A stretch of DNA of 64,000 nt from Flectobacillus major DSM 103 (GCF_000427405.1 NZ_KE386491.1:2897001-2961000); one strand, 5' to 3'. Shown: positions 25,808 through 35,698, counted from the stretch's first letter. The notes: generated by a model from the sequence alone, not told the origin. A program made the numbers and translations.

Positions 25808-26641
25808 TTATTGTCCTACAATATCAGCTCTCATACTTCCTAATGCTGTTAAAAGCTCAATTTTAGCTTTTGACTGCACATTGAATTTTACTAACGACGC
25901 TGTCAAATCTTCTACAAGGGCATTGAAATGAGCATCTGTAATTTTCATTCCTTTATGAGCGGTTTTCATGTCAAGCCCTGTGTATTTCTCTGTACCACCC
26001 GAAGCCTGCCCTACTTGGTTGATCAAGTTGTTTCTTAGCTTAGCCAAACGAGCGGGGTCGGCAGCAGCAGCAGCAAAAAACGAATTGATACGTGAGTCTG
26101 CAGCCACTTTGCCAAGAAAATCATCGATTACAGCCGAAATACCCGCATTGGCACCTAAACGAGCGTACAATGGTGTAGCCCCTTCTACGATATCGCCTTT
26201 CATACCAGCCAAAGCTGTCAATAATTCTGTTTTTTCGGTAGTTGGTACTTTAAATTTATCTAAAGCCAACGACAAATCTTCAACCAAAGCATTGAAATCG
26301 GCCTCAGCAACGCCCATGCCTTTATGAGCTGTTTTCATGTCTAGGCCTGTGTATTTCTCAGAACCACCTGTAGCCATGCCTACTTGATTAATCAGATTGT
26401 TTCTTAACTTGGTTAAACGAGCAGGGTCTGAAGCGGCATCAGCAAAGAAAGCATTGATACGGGCATCGCCAGCAACATTGGCTATAAACTGGTCGATTAC
26501 TGCCGAAATAGCAGTGTTTCCACCCAAACGTTCATACAAAGATTTTGTAGGAGTAGTTGTATTATCATCATTTTTACAAGATGTAAACACAAGCGTTCCC
26601 GACATGAGGAGTATTCCCCATAGTTGAAATGATTTTTTCAT
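25808..26641 (-). CDS. Two-domain group 1 truncated haemoglobin-like lipoprotein
   Basis: 277 residues. Lipoprotein signal 1-21 with Cys22 (LVFTSC), followed by KNDD, an acidic stretch like the export signal of surface lipoproteins in Bacteroidetes. Two globin domains follow (about 34-152 and 157-277), 70% alike by eye; each has LYERLGG or LYARLGA at the start and [14 protein letters not shown], whose His (106 and 229) is the probable proximal haem ligand F8. The distal B10 Tyr of group 1 globins (in a DDFY-type motif) is replaced: DQFI in domain 1 (Ile53) and DDFL in domain 2 (Leu176). Ligand chemistry therefore may differ from dioxygen-binding or NO-dioxygenase truncated globins; haem binding or storage at the surface is possible. 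Function is not known. Confidence 0.85.
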   Translation of the reverse strand: MKKSFQLWGILLMSGTLVFTSCKNDDNTTTPTKSLYERLGGNTAISAVIDQFIANVAGDARINAFFADAASDPARLTKLRNNLINQVGMATGGSEKYTGLDMKTAHKGMGVAEADFNALVEDLSLALDKFKVPTTEKTELLTALAGMKGDIVEGATPLYARLGANAGISAVIDDFLGKVAADSRINSFFAAAAADPARLAKLRNNLINQVGQASGGTEKYTGLDMKTAHKGMKITDAHFNALVEDLTASLVKFNVQSKAKIELLTALGSMRADIVGQ

Positions 26642-26852
26642 GTTTTTGCGAAATTTGATTGGTGATTACATACGCCTTCCATGCCCACAGTGGAAAGCCT
26701 CTGTGACTAAGTTTAAGAGATTTGGGGCAAAATTATTAGGAAAATTTTAAGAAAGCATCGAGAAAGAAATGGACAATTCTCGATACAAAAACAAACAAAG
26801 TAGGATTATAAAGTAATTGGATTATTGTATATAAAGTAAGGAGTATGTTATG

Positions 26853-27278
26853 CTATCTAAAACACAAGGTTTTCTTAGCATCTAATACAAAATCTATGTA
26901 ACTCATTGGAATCGGACATTTGGGGCCTTCCATCTGGCTAAACTCTAGCTTGGTTACTTGCAAATCGTGCGATTCAATCAAGTTTTTAAGGCTAGCTTCC
27001 GATACCTCGTCGGCATGGTAGGTAATACTAATCGCCTTATTTTTTCTGTTTACAGTAGAAGCCGTTACCCCTTGCGAAGCTGTGATTTTTGAGGCAATAG
27101 CCACACTATCTTGTTGGGATATATCATGATTCAAATTAAAAACAACTAATTCAATTGGTTTAAGGTTGAGTCTATCTGCCAAGGATGGTTCTTCCCAGTT
27201 AGCATATACGACAAAAGCAAGAAGCAAGCTGGCCAATGTAATACCCGTAACTTTTAAGATTTTGTTTACCGTTTTCAT
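26853..27278 (-). CDS. Small membrane-anchored protein with possible ferredoxin-like (HMA-type) fold
   Basis: 141 residues. N-terminal transmembrane helix (about 10-27, GITLASLLLAFVVYANW), then a beta-alpha-beta pattern: PIELVVFNLNHDISQQDSVAIASKITASQGVTASTVNRKNKAISITYHADEVSEASLKNLIE resembles the betaalphabeta-betaalphabeta order of heavy-metal-associated domains, but the metal-binding CxxC is absent (no Cys in that loop). Two cysteines occur later (GPKCPIP and KKTLCFR). Unrecognised beyond this; not obviously an enzyme. It stands alone, divergent from the SDR gene, and downstream (same strand) comes the globin lipoprotein gene after 211 bases. Confidence 0.6.
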   Translation of the reverse strand: MKTVNKILKVTGITLASLLLAFVVYANWEEPSLADRLNLKPIELVVFNLNHDISQQDSVAIASKITASQGVTASTVNRKNKAISITYHADEVSEASLKNLIESHDLQVTKLEFSQMEGPKCPIPMSYIDFVLDAKKTLCFR

Positions 27279-27719
27279 AAGACATTGTAAGGATTTAATT
27301 AAGCTGATGTTTTCAAAAATAGACTAACTACTCAGAATGACTACATTTGTTTTACTACTAATCAAAGTATACATAAATTACATTATGTTTTCTAGTACGC
27401 TCATATCTACGCAGGCTTGGTTGGTTTGGATTGGATAGATTTTAAAATTTTTATTTTTTTTCAAAAATACCCTTCTTATCACTATTCTTACTCAAACGAT
27501 TCTAGCATGATTCTCTAACAATAAGAAACGTCTACAACGAGCTTTATCAACCCAAAATAAACATCATCCAATAGCGATGTCCTTATTGAGGGAAGCTTTT
27601 TTAGCCAAAAACAAAGTCAATATTAGAATCATTTTGTACCTATAAAAATACCTTTTTACCTTGCGTTAAAATATAACCATTACTTATCATTAGTATTTCC
27701 GTAAAACCTCCTCAAAATC
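27279..27719. other. Divergent intergenic region
   Basis: 441 AT-rich bases between two divergent genes. A -7 like TATTTTTG lies on the minus strand at 27321-27314 for the anchored protein. No promoter pair, repeat or small ORF worth reporting was found in the rest. Confidence 0.35.
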
Positions 27720-28634
27720 GTGTCTAAAAAAACAATTCTTATTACTGGCTCGAATGGCTTATTAGGTCAAAAATTGGTTTATCTATTGCATAAAAACCCA
27801 ACGATTCAATTGGTGGCTACTGCCCGTGGACCAAACAGGCTACCTTTTACAGAAGGGTATTCGTATTATGAAATGGATATTACGCAGCCTCAGCAAATTA
27901 CACAGGTGCTAGACGAAGTACGTCCCGATGCTATTATTCATACGGCCGCTATGACCAACGTTGACCAATGCGAAGGTGATAAGGAGGGATGCTGGGAGCT
28001 GAATGTAAAAGCAGTGGAGTTGTTGGTAGAAAACTGCGAGCGATTGGGAATTTATTTGTGCCATGTATCAACCGACTTTGTATTTGACGGACAAGATGGC
28101 CCTTATTCGGAAGAAGACACCCCCAATCCTATTTCGTATTATGGTCTAAGCAAATACAAAGCCGAGCAAATTGTACAACAAGCTCCTATCCGCTGGAGTA
28201 TTGTACGAACTGTGCTGGTTTATGGCATTGTATCGGACATGAGCCGAAGCAATATTATTCTGTGGGTTAAAAATTCGCTAGAACAACAAAAGGCCATTCA
28301 GGTAGTAAACGACCAGTTTAGAACCCCCACCTTGGCCGAGGATTTGGCTATAGGTTGCTGGTTAATTACCGAAAAAGAAGCAGAAGGTATTTTTCATATT
28401 TCGGGAAAAGACTTTTTGACACCCTACGAAATGGCTATCAAAACCGCCGATTTCTTTTCGCTAGACAAAAACCTTATTACTGAAGTTAATGCTAGTATAT
28501 TTACACAACCAGCCAAACGCCCTCCTAAAACAGGCTTTATTTTGGACAAAGCCATCAATACATTAGGCTATAATCCTGTAAGTTTTGAGGAAGGAATTGC
28601 CATTTTAGCCAAACAAGTTCAGGCATTGTCTTAG
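27720..28634 (+). CDS. SDR-family NAD(P)-dependent reductase, dTDP-4-dehydrorhamnose reductase (RmlD)-like
   Basis: 304 residues with a GTG start (no ATG fits the Rossmann start). ILITGSNGLLGQKL is the GxxGxxG nucleotide loop; TAAMTNVDQCE (about 75-85) and VSTDFVFDGQ (about 116-125) are the RmlD-type signatures; YYGLSKYKAE (about 140-149) contains the catalytic YxxxK. The C-terminal part (NDQFRTPTLAEDLA, GIFHISG) also fits RmlD-like enzymes. It would reduce a 4-keto nucleotide sugar, but RmlA/B/C genes are not around and the family also includes methionine adenosyltransferase regulatory-like proteins, so the substrate is open. Monocistronic, ended by a strong bidirectional terminator. Confidence 0.85.
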   Translation: MSKKTILITGSNGLLGQKLVYLLHKNPTIQLVATARGPNRLPFTEGYSYYEMDITQPQQITQVLDEVRPDAIIHTAAMTNVDQCEGDKEGCWELNVKAVELLVENCERLGIYLCHVSTDFVFDGQDGPYSEEDTPNPISYYGLSKYKAEQIVQQAPIRWSIVRTVLVYGIVSDMSRSNIILWVKNSLEQQKAIQVVNDQFRTPTLAEDLAIGCWLITEKEAEGIFHISGKDFLTPYEMAIKTADFFSLDKNLITEVNASIFTQPAKRPPKTGFILDKAINTLGYNPVSFEEGIAILAKQVQALS

Positions 28635-28715
28635 GCATAAATTTAGTGAATAAGTGATTATTCTTTATGTCTACCTTGCAGCAATAAAGACGTAATATTT
28701 TGTATCTAAAAATAA

Positions 28716-28761
28716 TATCAAAAAAGCGGTCGAAAATTGTTTTTCGACCGCTTTTTTGATA
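28716..28761. terminator. Bidirectional terminator between the SDR gene and the Ig-repeat gene
   Basis: About 20-bp stem TATCAAAAAAGCGGTCGAAA / TTTCGACCGCTTTTTTGATA with a short AATTG-type loop. Shares a core with the hairpin at 23273-23312. Confidence 0.9.
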
Positions 28762-28822
28762 TATAATTGGAGACTAATTCTATCATTCAGAATACCTCCT
28801 GTTATATAACTATCCCAAGAGT

Positions 28823-31800
28823 TTATCTCATAATCAAAACCGTTTTGGCTTTATCAAATCCATCCATCTGTACTTTAATAATAAACGATGACGATGGATA
28901 GTCGTTGAGATTAATTTGTTTTCGGGTATCAAATTTTTCAATCTTATATTCTTTCAAAAGTCGCCCCATAAAATCATACACCAATAAGTCTGCTCCGATT
29001 AAATCATCAATTACCTCGACCGTAACAATACCTGTACTTGAGGGGTTTGGATAAATACTTAAACCTTCAAAAGTTGGGTCGGTCTGGAATACTTTTACGG
29101 CCGAAAGTTTTGAATAACAGACCAATTTATTATCTGGCAAATCTACCGATGTATAAGTAAAGCTTGAACGAACAGAATAATTAGCATCGAGTTTTACTTT
29201 AACTACTTTAGTAAATAACGACATCACTTTATTGTTTAATCGCCATTCGTAGCCATTGGCGTCGCCTGTACCCGATGCCTCGAGCGTATATGTACCTACT
29301 TGCGAAATAACAGGCATTGCTGGCGTATTTCTTACATCGATAAAACGGGCTGTCGACGGGCTAGAAAAACAACCATTACCATCTTGTACCCTTACGGTAT
29401 AATTTCCTACTTTTTTGGCATACCATATATTATTATCGCCTCGTCCTAATGAATCTGTATTAACCCACCAATAAGCTCTTAGGTTACCCGTGGTACTCAA
29501 CATGACGCTATCGCCATCGCAAAAAATGGTATTTCCCCCTGCTAGAATAGAAACCGTATTGGGCAAAGCATACGTTTTGGCTTCTATTGGTGTTGAAGGT
29601 TTTGACAAACAGTTGAATCTATTGATCGTCTGAACGGTATAAGTTCCTGGCAAATTCACAGCAATACTTCTGGTATTGGCCCCTGTACTCCATTTATATC
29701 CAACTTCGGCCGATGAGTTAAGTGTCAAAGATTTATCAGCACAAAATGGATTTGAACCCACCAAAGTTATAAATGGCGTAGCTGGTAGCTCGTTAACAGT
29801 AACTTTTACGGTATCTGAAAATGCCACCGACTTACAGCCATTGGCATCTGTTACTTCAACGGCATAGTTGCCTTGTACTTTTGCTTTGATTTCTCTTGTA
29901 AATACCGATAACACACCACCATTCAAGGTCCAGCGGTAGCTTACTCGTCCTGTTGGCAGGGTATTAGGCAAGCTCGAACGCAAAATAGAGCTATCTCCTT
30001 CACAAATTACTTTGCTGGTCAGTGCCGTAATAACAGGTTTTTGAGGCAAAGGATTGATCGTTACAGTTTGTATAGAAGAATAAGCTGAATTACAGGTTTT
30101 GTTATCTTCCACCTTTACACTAAAACTTCCCGACTTTCTTACCACAATGGTATCTTTCTGAGAATATTCTGCTTGGGTAGCTTCGTCTCTCCAGCTAAAT
30201 TTCACGACGTTGGTATTGGCATATAAAGCCACTAATGTTACAGTACCACCATCACAAATATTAGTAGGGGTCAACGCATAAATAGCAGGTGCTTGAGGTG
30301 CTTCTAATACTGTAATAATAGTCGAGGCTGAAGGTTTTGAAACACAGCCTTTGGCAGATTTGGTCTGAACCGAATAGCTTCCCGACTTGTTTACGGTAAT
30401 AGCTCTTGCTTCGCCAAAAGATGACCCTAATGTTTCTACTTCGCTCCAGATATAAATCGTTTCAGAAATAGACGAAGATAATACTACACTTTTGTCGGGA
30501 CAAAAAGTAAGAGGGCCATTAGCCGTAATAGTTGGTTGAGCTGGTAATGGGTTTACGATTACCTGTACTTCGTCGGAAGGAGAAGTAGATTTACAGCCTT
30601 TATCACTAATGGCTGTTACCTTAAACTTACCCGAAGCCGTAATATTGATTGACTGGCTACTAGCACCCGACGACCAAGCGTAAGCAAATGCAGGAGACGA
30701 AGTTAGAGTAACACTGCCGCCATCGCAAAACTCCAATGCTGTATTGTTGGTAATGGTAGGTTTGGCTGGTCGGCTATTAATCGTTACCACCAAAGGCGAC
30801 GATGCAAATGATTTACAACCCAAATTATCGGTATAAACCAAGGTATAATTACCTGCGGTTTTGATAACCTGTGTACGAGTAGTTTTTAAGTTGTTCCATA
30901 AATATGTGCCTGTGGTAGCATTATTATTGGTACTACTAAATAGTACGCTATCGCCACTACAAACACCAATATTAGTACCATCGTTGAGAATAGGGTTTTC
31001 TGGATAAGTAACCACATTGACGATTGGCGTAGCGGGGCGTGGATTCATCGTAGTAGCTGTAACATTCGACCTTGGCGAATAACAGCCATTAGCATCCAAT
31101 GCTCTTACTGTTACCGTTGCCGAACGAGCTATGATGATTTTGTTATTACCAGTCGTAGTTGTATCGGCACTTCCCGAACGGCTCCATACATTGCGAAATC
31201 CCGAATAAGAAGACGTAAGCCCCACACTAAAACCTTCACAAAAGGTCAAAGCACCATCGGCTGTAATAGTTGGTTTGGCTGGCAAAGTATTTACCACTAC
31301 CACTGTAGAAGCCGACACAGGCGAGATACAACCCGCCGAACTTGTAAAAGTAAGGTTATAAGTACCCGCAGTTTTTACAATAATACTTCTAGTGGTTCTG
31401 CCATTGTTCCATAAATACGACCCCGAACCCTTGTCGTTTGAATTGAGGGTGATACTATCGCCCGAGCAAATGCTAATATTAGCACCTTCGGCTATTATTG
31501 GGGCTGTTGGAACTGGATTGGACGTAATAGAAATAGCATTAGAAACTGGCGAAATACAGCCATTGGCATCACGAGCCACTACGGTAATAGTATTAGAAAC
31601 CCGAACAATGATTTTGTTTGAGCCTGAAGTAGTAGTATCGCCCCCAACTGACCTCGACCAAATATTGCTTCCTCCTGTATAAGACGACGATAAACCTACA
31701 CTTCCTCCAGCACAAAACGTTGTGGCGGCATCGGCTGTAATAGTAGGTCTGGCTGGAGCAGAAGGATATAGAGTTAGCGAAATAGCATTGGAAACCACCG

Positions 31801-32326
31801 AACACCCCGAGGTAGCATTAGTGGTTCTAACACTAAAAGAATAAGAGCCTCCAGTAGAAATAGAATTTCCAGCTACCTCTAGCGACTGCCCCGTACCTAC
31901 AGTAGTAGCTCCGTTGCGTAACCAAGTATAATTAGCCCCTGACGAAGCATTGAGGGTAACACTGCTACTTCCACAAAAAATACCAGAGGTCGACGACGAA
32001 GGCGTAACCGTCAAGGCACTTGGTACAATACCAGAAACGGTATAAGCCGCCACCGAAACCCAAGCACCCAAAGCCGTTTCTTTATAACGTGCCGAATAAG
32101 TACCCGGTGCTACCGTAACGGTACTGTCGGCTCCTATAATACTGGCCGTTTGGGTATTAGTCCATTCATACGCAGCTTTGCCTTTGGGAAGCCTCAATTT
32201 TACCGTACCGCTTCCAGTACAAGTATAAGAACCCGCAACAGGTGTGATTGCCACTTGTCCGTGGGTAAAAAAAGACAGTAAACAACTAAAAATAAATACG
32301 TAGTAAAACTTGATGCTCATGTTCAT
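28823..32326 (-). CDS. Giant secreted Ig-repeat protein with T9SS type A signal
   Basis: 1,167 residues. Signal peptide about 1-24 (SCLLSFFTHGQ). After a short first module (25-105) the protein is a chain of about 12 Ig-like modules of 80-95 residues, each with patterns such as 'ADG.LTFC.G.SV.L.SS', 'Y.W..G..T' and 'G.Y.V...D..GC.S..S'. No enzymatic domain is visible, unlike the two SASA proteins that share the same repeat type. The end (about 1088-1167, FEGLSIYPNPSSTG to AKTVLIMR) is a type A T9SS sorting domain, so the protein is probably attached to or released from the outer surface. Likely an adhesin or matrix protein; MSIKF two codons in could be the true start. Confidence 0.85.
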   Translation of the reverse strand: MNMSIKFYYVFIFSCLLSFFTHGQVAITPVAGSYTCTGSGTVKLRLPKGKAAYEWTNTQTASIIGADSTVTVAPGTYSARYKETALGAWVSVAAYTVSGIVPSALTVTPSSSTSGIFCGSSSVTLNASSGANYTWLRNGATTVGTGQSLEVAGNSISTGGSYSFSVRTTNATSGCSVVSNAISLTLYPSAPARPTITADAATTFCAGGSVGLSSSYTGGSNIWSRSVGGDTTTSGSNKIIVRVSNTITVVARDANGCISPVSNAISITSNPVPTAPIIAEGANISICSGDSITLNSNDKGSGSYLWNNGRTTRSIIVKTAGTYNLTFTSSAGCISPVSASTVVVVNTLPAKPTITADGALTFCEGFSVGLTSSYSGFRNVWSRSGSADTTTTGNNKIIIARSATVTVRALDANGCYSPRSNVTATTMNPRPATPIVNVVTYPENPILNDGTNIGVCSGDSVLFSSTNNNATTGTYLWNNLKTTRTQVIKTAGNYTLVYTDNLGCKSFASSPLVVTINSRPAKPTITNNTALEFCDGGSVTLTSSPAFAYAWSSGASSQSINITASGKFKVTAISDKGCKSTSPSDEVQVIVNPLPAQPTITANGPLTFCPDKSVVLSSSISETIYIWSEVETLGSSFGEARAITVNKSGSYSVQTKSAKGCVSKPSASTIITVLEAPQAPAIYALTPTNICDGGTVTLVALYANTNVVKFSWRDEATQAEYSQKDTIVVRKSGSFSVKVEDNKTCNSAYSSIQTVTINPLPQKPVITALTSKVICEGDSSILRSSLPNTLPTGRVSYRWTLNGGVLSVFTREIKAKVQGNYAVEVTDANGCKSVAFSDTVKVTVNELPATPFITLVGSNPFCADKSLTLNSSAEVGYKWSTGANTRSIAVNLPGTYTVQTINRFNCLSKPSTPIEAKTYALPNTVSILAGGNTIFCDGDSVMLSTTGNLRAYWWVNTDSLGRGDNNIWYAKKVGNYTVRVQDGNGCFSSPSTARFIDVRNTPAMPVISQVGTYTLEASGTGDANGYEWRLNNKVMSLFTKVVKVKLDANYSVRSSFTYTSVDLPDNKLVCYSKLSAVKVFQTDPTFEGLSIYPNPSSTGIVTVEVIDDLIGADLLVYDFMGRLLKEYKIEKFDTRKQINLNDYPSSSFIIKVQMDGFDKAKTVLIMR

Positions 32327-32674
32327 ATATTCTATTATTTTGCTCTTATCAATTTTTCATTTAAGCGATAAAATCGTTGTTTTATCTTTTAGAAAAACAC
32401 TTTAAAATCCATCTTAATAAAAAGCAATTAGTAACAAGCAAGAATCTCAATAATAAGATACAGAAAGCCATAATCTAGGCATAAAACCCAACATTATGAC
32501 CCTACCACACCTTCAATGAAAAAACCTTACTTATAGTATATTAGAGCTATTATTATTGAAAAAGTCACCCTATTCGCCTCATAATAGCTCGGTAGTACTT
32601 TATAATAGATAATGTATCGACATCCAAATACAAGCTCAACGATGACTAATACATTATTTGAAATTAATCAAAAT
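32327..32674. other. Intergenic region between Ig-repeat gene and obgE
   Basis: 348 AT-rich bases. A 10-bp inverted repeat GAGCTATTAT / ATAATAGCTC (32544-32590) lies 85 bases after the obgE stop and may terminate obgE weakly. No consensus promoter for the Ig-repeat gene was found. Confidence 0.35.
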
Positions 32675-33721
32675 TTAGTCAGCTATTTCGGGGGTACTCT
32701 CTTCTTCTGCTGCTGGCAATGGAGGCTGAGCAGCCTGAAGAGTTTTCCAAAGTAAATCTTTTAATTCAACTAAGCCCTGTTGCATCACCGACGAGATTTG
32801 TACATAAGGGATACCCGCAGGTAGTTGGCTTACAATACGTTGTGCATCTTCGTCCGACTCTACTAAGTCCATTTTTGAAATTGCTATAATTCTTTCCTTA
32901 TCCAACAAGGCTGGGTTATACATTTTCAGCTCATTGAGAAGGATATTATATTCCTCTTCTATATTTTCGGCATCGGAAGGAATCAAGAAAAGTAAGATAG
33001 AGTTTCTTTCGATATGACGTAAGAAACGAGTACCAAGACCTTTTCCTTCGGCTGCCCCTTCGATAATCCCCGGAATATCGGCCATAATAAATGACTTAAA
33101 ATCACGATAAGCTACTACACCCAAATTAGGAACAAGTGTTGTAAAGGGATAATCGGCGATTTCGGGTTTGGCTGCCGACAAGACAGATAATAAAGTAGAT
33201 TTTCCTGCATTGGGGAAACCCACTAAACCTACGTCTGCCAAAACCTTTAATTCTAAAATAATCCACATATCTTCACCAGCTTCGCCAGGTTGAGAATGGT
33301 GTGGAGCTTGATTAGTGGAAGTTTTGAAGTGAACATTACCCAAACCTCCACGGCCACCATGAAACAAAATTACTTCTTGGCCATCTTGTGTAACTTCGGC
33401 AAGTACCTCGCCAGTTTCAGGATTTTTGGCAATTGTACCTAACGGCACTTCTATAATCATATCTTCGCCCTGAGCACCCGAACGACGGCCGCCCTCTCCA
33501 CCTTTGCCGTCTTTGGCAAAAATGTGCTTCTGATATTTCAAGTGTAAAAGTGTCCAGTGTTGAGCATTGGCTCTGAGGATAATATGTCCTCCACGACCAC
33601 CATCACCACCATCTGGGCCACCTTTGGGGACGTGTTTCTCACGACGAAAATGTGTTGAACCTGCTCCGCCATGTCCCGAACGAACGTTGATTTTTACGTA
33701 GTCAATGAAGTTTGATGTCAT
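32675..33721 (-). CDS. obgE: GTPase ObgE/CgtA
   Basis: 348 residues. The glycine-rich Obg domain (1-158; [20 protein letters not shown]) precedes the GTPase domain: GFPNAGKS (168-175) is the P-loop, YPFTT the G2 switch, DIPG (215-218) G3 and SKMD the base-specificity loop. The C-terminal tail is acidic ([12 protein letters not shown]). Obg binds the 50S subunit and links ribosome maturation to growth state. It lies 113 bases after adk on the same strand with a hairpin between. Confidence 0.97.
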   Translation of the reverse strand: MTSNFIDYVKINVRSGHGGAGSTHFRREKHVPKGGPDGGDGGRGGHIILRANAQHWTLLHLKYQKHIFAKDGKGGEGGRRSGAQGEDMIIEVPLGTIAKNPETGEVLAEVTQDGQEVILFHGGRGGLGNVHFKTSTNQAPHHSQPGEAGEDMWIILELKVLADVGLVGFPNAGKSTLLSVLSAAKPEIADYPFTTLVPNLGVVAYRDFKSFIMADIPGIIEGAAEGKGLGTRFLRHIERNSILLFLIPSDAENIEEEYNILLNELKMYNPALLDKERIIAISKMDLVESDEDAQRIVSQLPAGIPYVQISSVMQQGLVELKDLLWKTLQAAQPPLPAAEEESTPEIAD

Positions 33722-33767
33722 AATTGTAAATAGCTATGGACAGATTTTGTCCGAAATTATAAAAGTT

Positions 33768-33806
33768 GGCTTTAGGCGGTTTTCTATTAATAAACTACCT
33801 AAAGCC
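33768..33806 (-). terminator. Hairpin between adk and obgE
   Basis: GGCTTTAGG / CCTAAAGCC plus GTTT/AAAC inner pairing, 28 bases after the adk stop; on the minus strand followed by AACTTTTAT. Likely an intrinsic terminator, perhaps leaky. Confidence 0.6.
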
Positions 33807-33834
33807 CTCAACAGAACTACCTGTTGCTATCAGT

Positions 33835-34407
33835 TTATTTTACTGCATCGATGGCAGTACATATATTTGTAAAGATTTCTTCAATCGCACCAATTCCGTT
33901 TACTTTTGCTACTTTACCTTGGCCTTCGTAATAGGGTAATACATGAATCGTTTTTGAAAAATACTCATCTATTCTTTTCAATAACTTATCTGCATCGTCG
34001 TCGGCACGACCACTAATTTTTTGACGTTCTGCAATACGATTTTTGATTTCGTCCTCATTTACGTCTAATTGAACTACACCACTGATACTTTCTCCATTTT
34101 TTTCCAAGAAAGCATCCAAGGCTTCTGCTTGTGGAACCGTACGAGGAAAACCATCAAAAATAAATCCATTGGCTTGTGGATTATTTTTCACTTCTTCTTC
34201 CAGCATTTCGATTGTTATCGAATCTGGTACTAATAAGCCGTCTGCAAGTATTTGCTTTACACGCTTACCTAGCTCGGTATCATTGGCAATGTGTCCACGG
34301 AACATATCACCCGTAGAAATGTGTACTAAATTGTATTTGTCAATCAATTTGGCAGACTGTGTTCCTTTACCTGCACCTGGAGGTCCAAACAAGACGAGAT
34401 TTAACAT
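33835..34407 (-). CDS. adk: Adenylate kinase
   Basis: 190 residues, the short-LID form. LFGPPGAGKGTQSAKL has the P-loop at 8-16; STGDMFR and DGFPRTVPQAE are the AMP-binding signatures; the LID region RADDDADKLLKR lacks the four-cysteine zinc site of long forms. Converts ATP + AMP to 2 ADP. In many Bacteroidetes adk is preceded by hpt; here it is preceded by 496 non-coding bases and a DUF3050 gene. Confidence 0.97.
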   Translation of the reverse strand: MLNLVLFGPPGAGKGTQSAKLIDKYNLVHISTGDMFRGHIANDTELGKRVKQILADGLLVPDSITIEMLEEEVKNNPQANGFIFDGFPRTVPQAEALDAFLEKNGESISGVVQLDVNEDEIKNRIAERQKISGRADDDADKLLKRIDEYFSKTIHVLPYYEGQGKVAKVNGIGAIEEIFTNICTAIDAVK

Positions 34408-34459
34408 TGGTTTTACCGTTATTTTGTGAGTTGAATATTATGTTTTGTTATAAGAGTTG

Positions 34460-34467
34460 CAAATTTA
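34460..34467 (-). promoter_or_regulatory. Possible -7 element for adk
   Basis: TAAATTTG on the minus strand, 53 bases before the adk start; no matching -33 element found. Confidence 0.4.
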
Positions 34468-34620
34468 CAAGAACCACATTGAATTATCAGCTTATCTACT
34501 AATAAATTAGCAAAAGGACTTATTTTACAATTCTAAGAATTAACCAATATTCGGTCTTGGTTTTAGTGGTTTATAGTACCAAAACACCTCAAAAAAGGGG
34601 TAAACCTTTTATTCTATCGA

Positions 34621-34661
34621 CAAAAAGAAAGCGGAAAACCCTTTTGTCGTGGGTTTTCCGC
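34621..34661 (-). terminator. Terminator downstream of the DUF3050 gene
   Basis: Perfect 11-bp stem GCGGAAAACCC / GGGTTTTCCGC with a 9-nt loop; on the minus strand followed by TTTCTTTTTG. It is 240 bases past the DUF3050 stop, so the transcript has a long 3' tail or an unseen small RNA lies between. Confidence 0.7.
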
Positions 34662-34903
34662 CAAGGATACTGAACAATTTCAGAGGTCAGATTGTGGATT
34701 TATTAAGCTTATTTCTCTTTTCTAAGTCAGCATAACTGGCGAATATATTCGCTAGCTACTTGGGAAAATACTTATGAAGAAAATGAGGGATGTTCAATAA
34801 ACAATACTGTATATCTGTTTACCCTAAAAGTTTTGGCTCTACAATGAGCGATTCTCAATCCAATAATATATCATCTTCCTCCTCATTCAGTTCTCTTCTG
34901 GTT

Positions 34904-35698
34904 TTATGAATTTACTTCACTCAAGGCTAGTTTTTGTACTTTTTCTTCTACACCATCCCAGAGTTTTTTACGCATTTCCAAAGCCTTCACCGAATAGTCG
35001 ATTGCTTCTTGCCACTTGGTAGCGTCGTTGCCACACAATTCTTCTACCATTTGTAGAGCCAAATGGCTATGGTGGTCGCCATCTACTTCGATATGGCGTT
35101 CAAGGTAATAGGTAAATTTAGAAATTTTTTCAGGCATTGAAGCATTCAAATCTTTTACCATCGCAATAAACATATCGGGAATGAGGTCTTCACGGCCAAA
35201 TGTAAATACGGCTGCCTGAATATGAGGCTGATTAGTTGCTATTACCTCAAATGTAAAATTCACAAAATCACGGACGCTGTCCGATACGCCTACTTTTACA
35301 AGAGCATCGTTGACCGATACCTTTTGGGTAATCAGGCTCAAAAATTCCTTGATTTGTTCAAGATCGGCATCGGCTTGGCTCATGGCATCCAGATATAGCT
35401 CGAAATGGCTCATTCTATTGCCAACTTCATCAACGTCGCTTTCCTCACCATTCACAATTTCGTTGATTAAATAGCGAGTTTGAGCACTTCCTACAGGAAT
35501 CCAAGGTAACTCGACACACGTAAGGTTACGTTGTAGAGCTTTTAGAATCGACATAAAATCCCACACGGCAAAGATATGATCTTTCATAAAAACCTGAAGG
35601 TGGTCGATTTGACTAATACGCTGATATACAGCATGATTGGTAAGTGATTCACGAATCGGGCTAATAGCCTGCTGAATCTTTGTTACTTGTGTATTCAT
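34904..35698 (-). CDS. DUF3050 domain-containing protein
   Basis: 264 residues, all helical. The order NHAVYQRI, DHLQVFMKDHIFAVWDFMSILKALQ, NEIVNGEESD, SHFELYLDAM and YYLERHIEVDGDHHSHLAL matches DUF3050 (PF11251), a family related in fold to haem oxygenase-like helical oxidases. Several conserved His and Glu (ERHIEVDGDHH, HFELY) could form a di-iron site like other haem-oxygenase-like diiron proteins, but this is inference. Cytoplasmic, no signal peptide. It follows recG on the same strand after 141 bases. Confidence 0.85.
   Translation of the reverse strand: MNTQVTKIQQAISPIRESLTNHAVYQRISQIDHLQVFMKDHIFAVWDFMSILKALQRNLTCVELPWIPVGSAQTRYLINEIVNGEESDVDEVGNRMSHFELYLDAMSQADADLEQIKEFLSLITQKVSVNDALVKVGVSDSVRDFVNFTFEVIATNQPHIQAAVFTFGREDLIPDMFIAMVKDLNASMPEKISKFTYYLERHIEVDGDHHSHLALQMVEELCGNDATKWQEAIDYSVKALEMRKKLWDGVEEKVQKLALSEVNS

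Larger units (their letters stand above)
34408..34903. other. Intergenic region between DUF3050 gene and adk
   Basis: 496 bases. It holds the adk -7 element, a strong hairpin (34631-34661) and a perfect 14-base palindrome GCGAATATATTCGC at 34739-34752. No ORF of note. Confidence 0.4.

Noticed and set aside
25968-26327. 119-codon plus-strand ORF opposite the globin lipoprotein
   Set aside because: Complement of the duplicated globin domains; it repeats itself only because the coding strand does.
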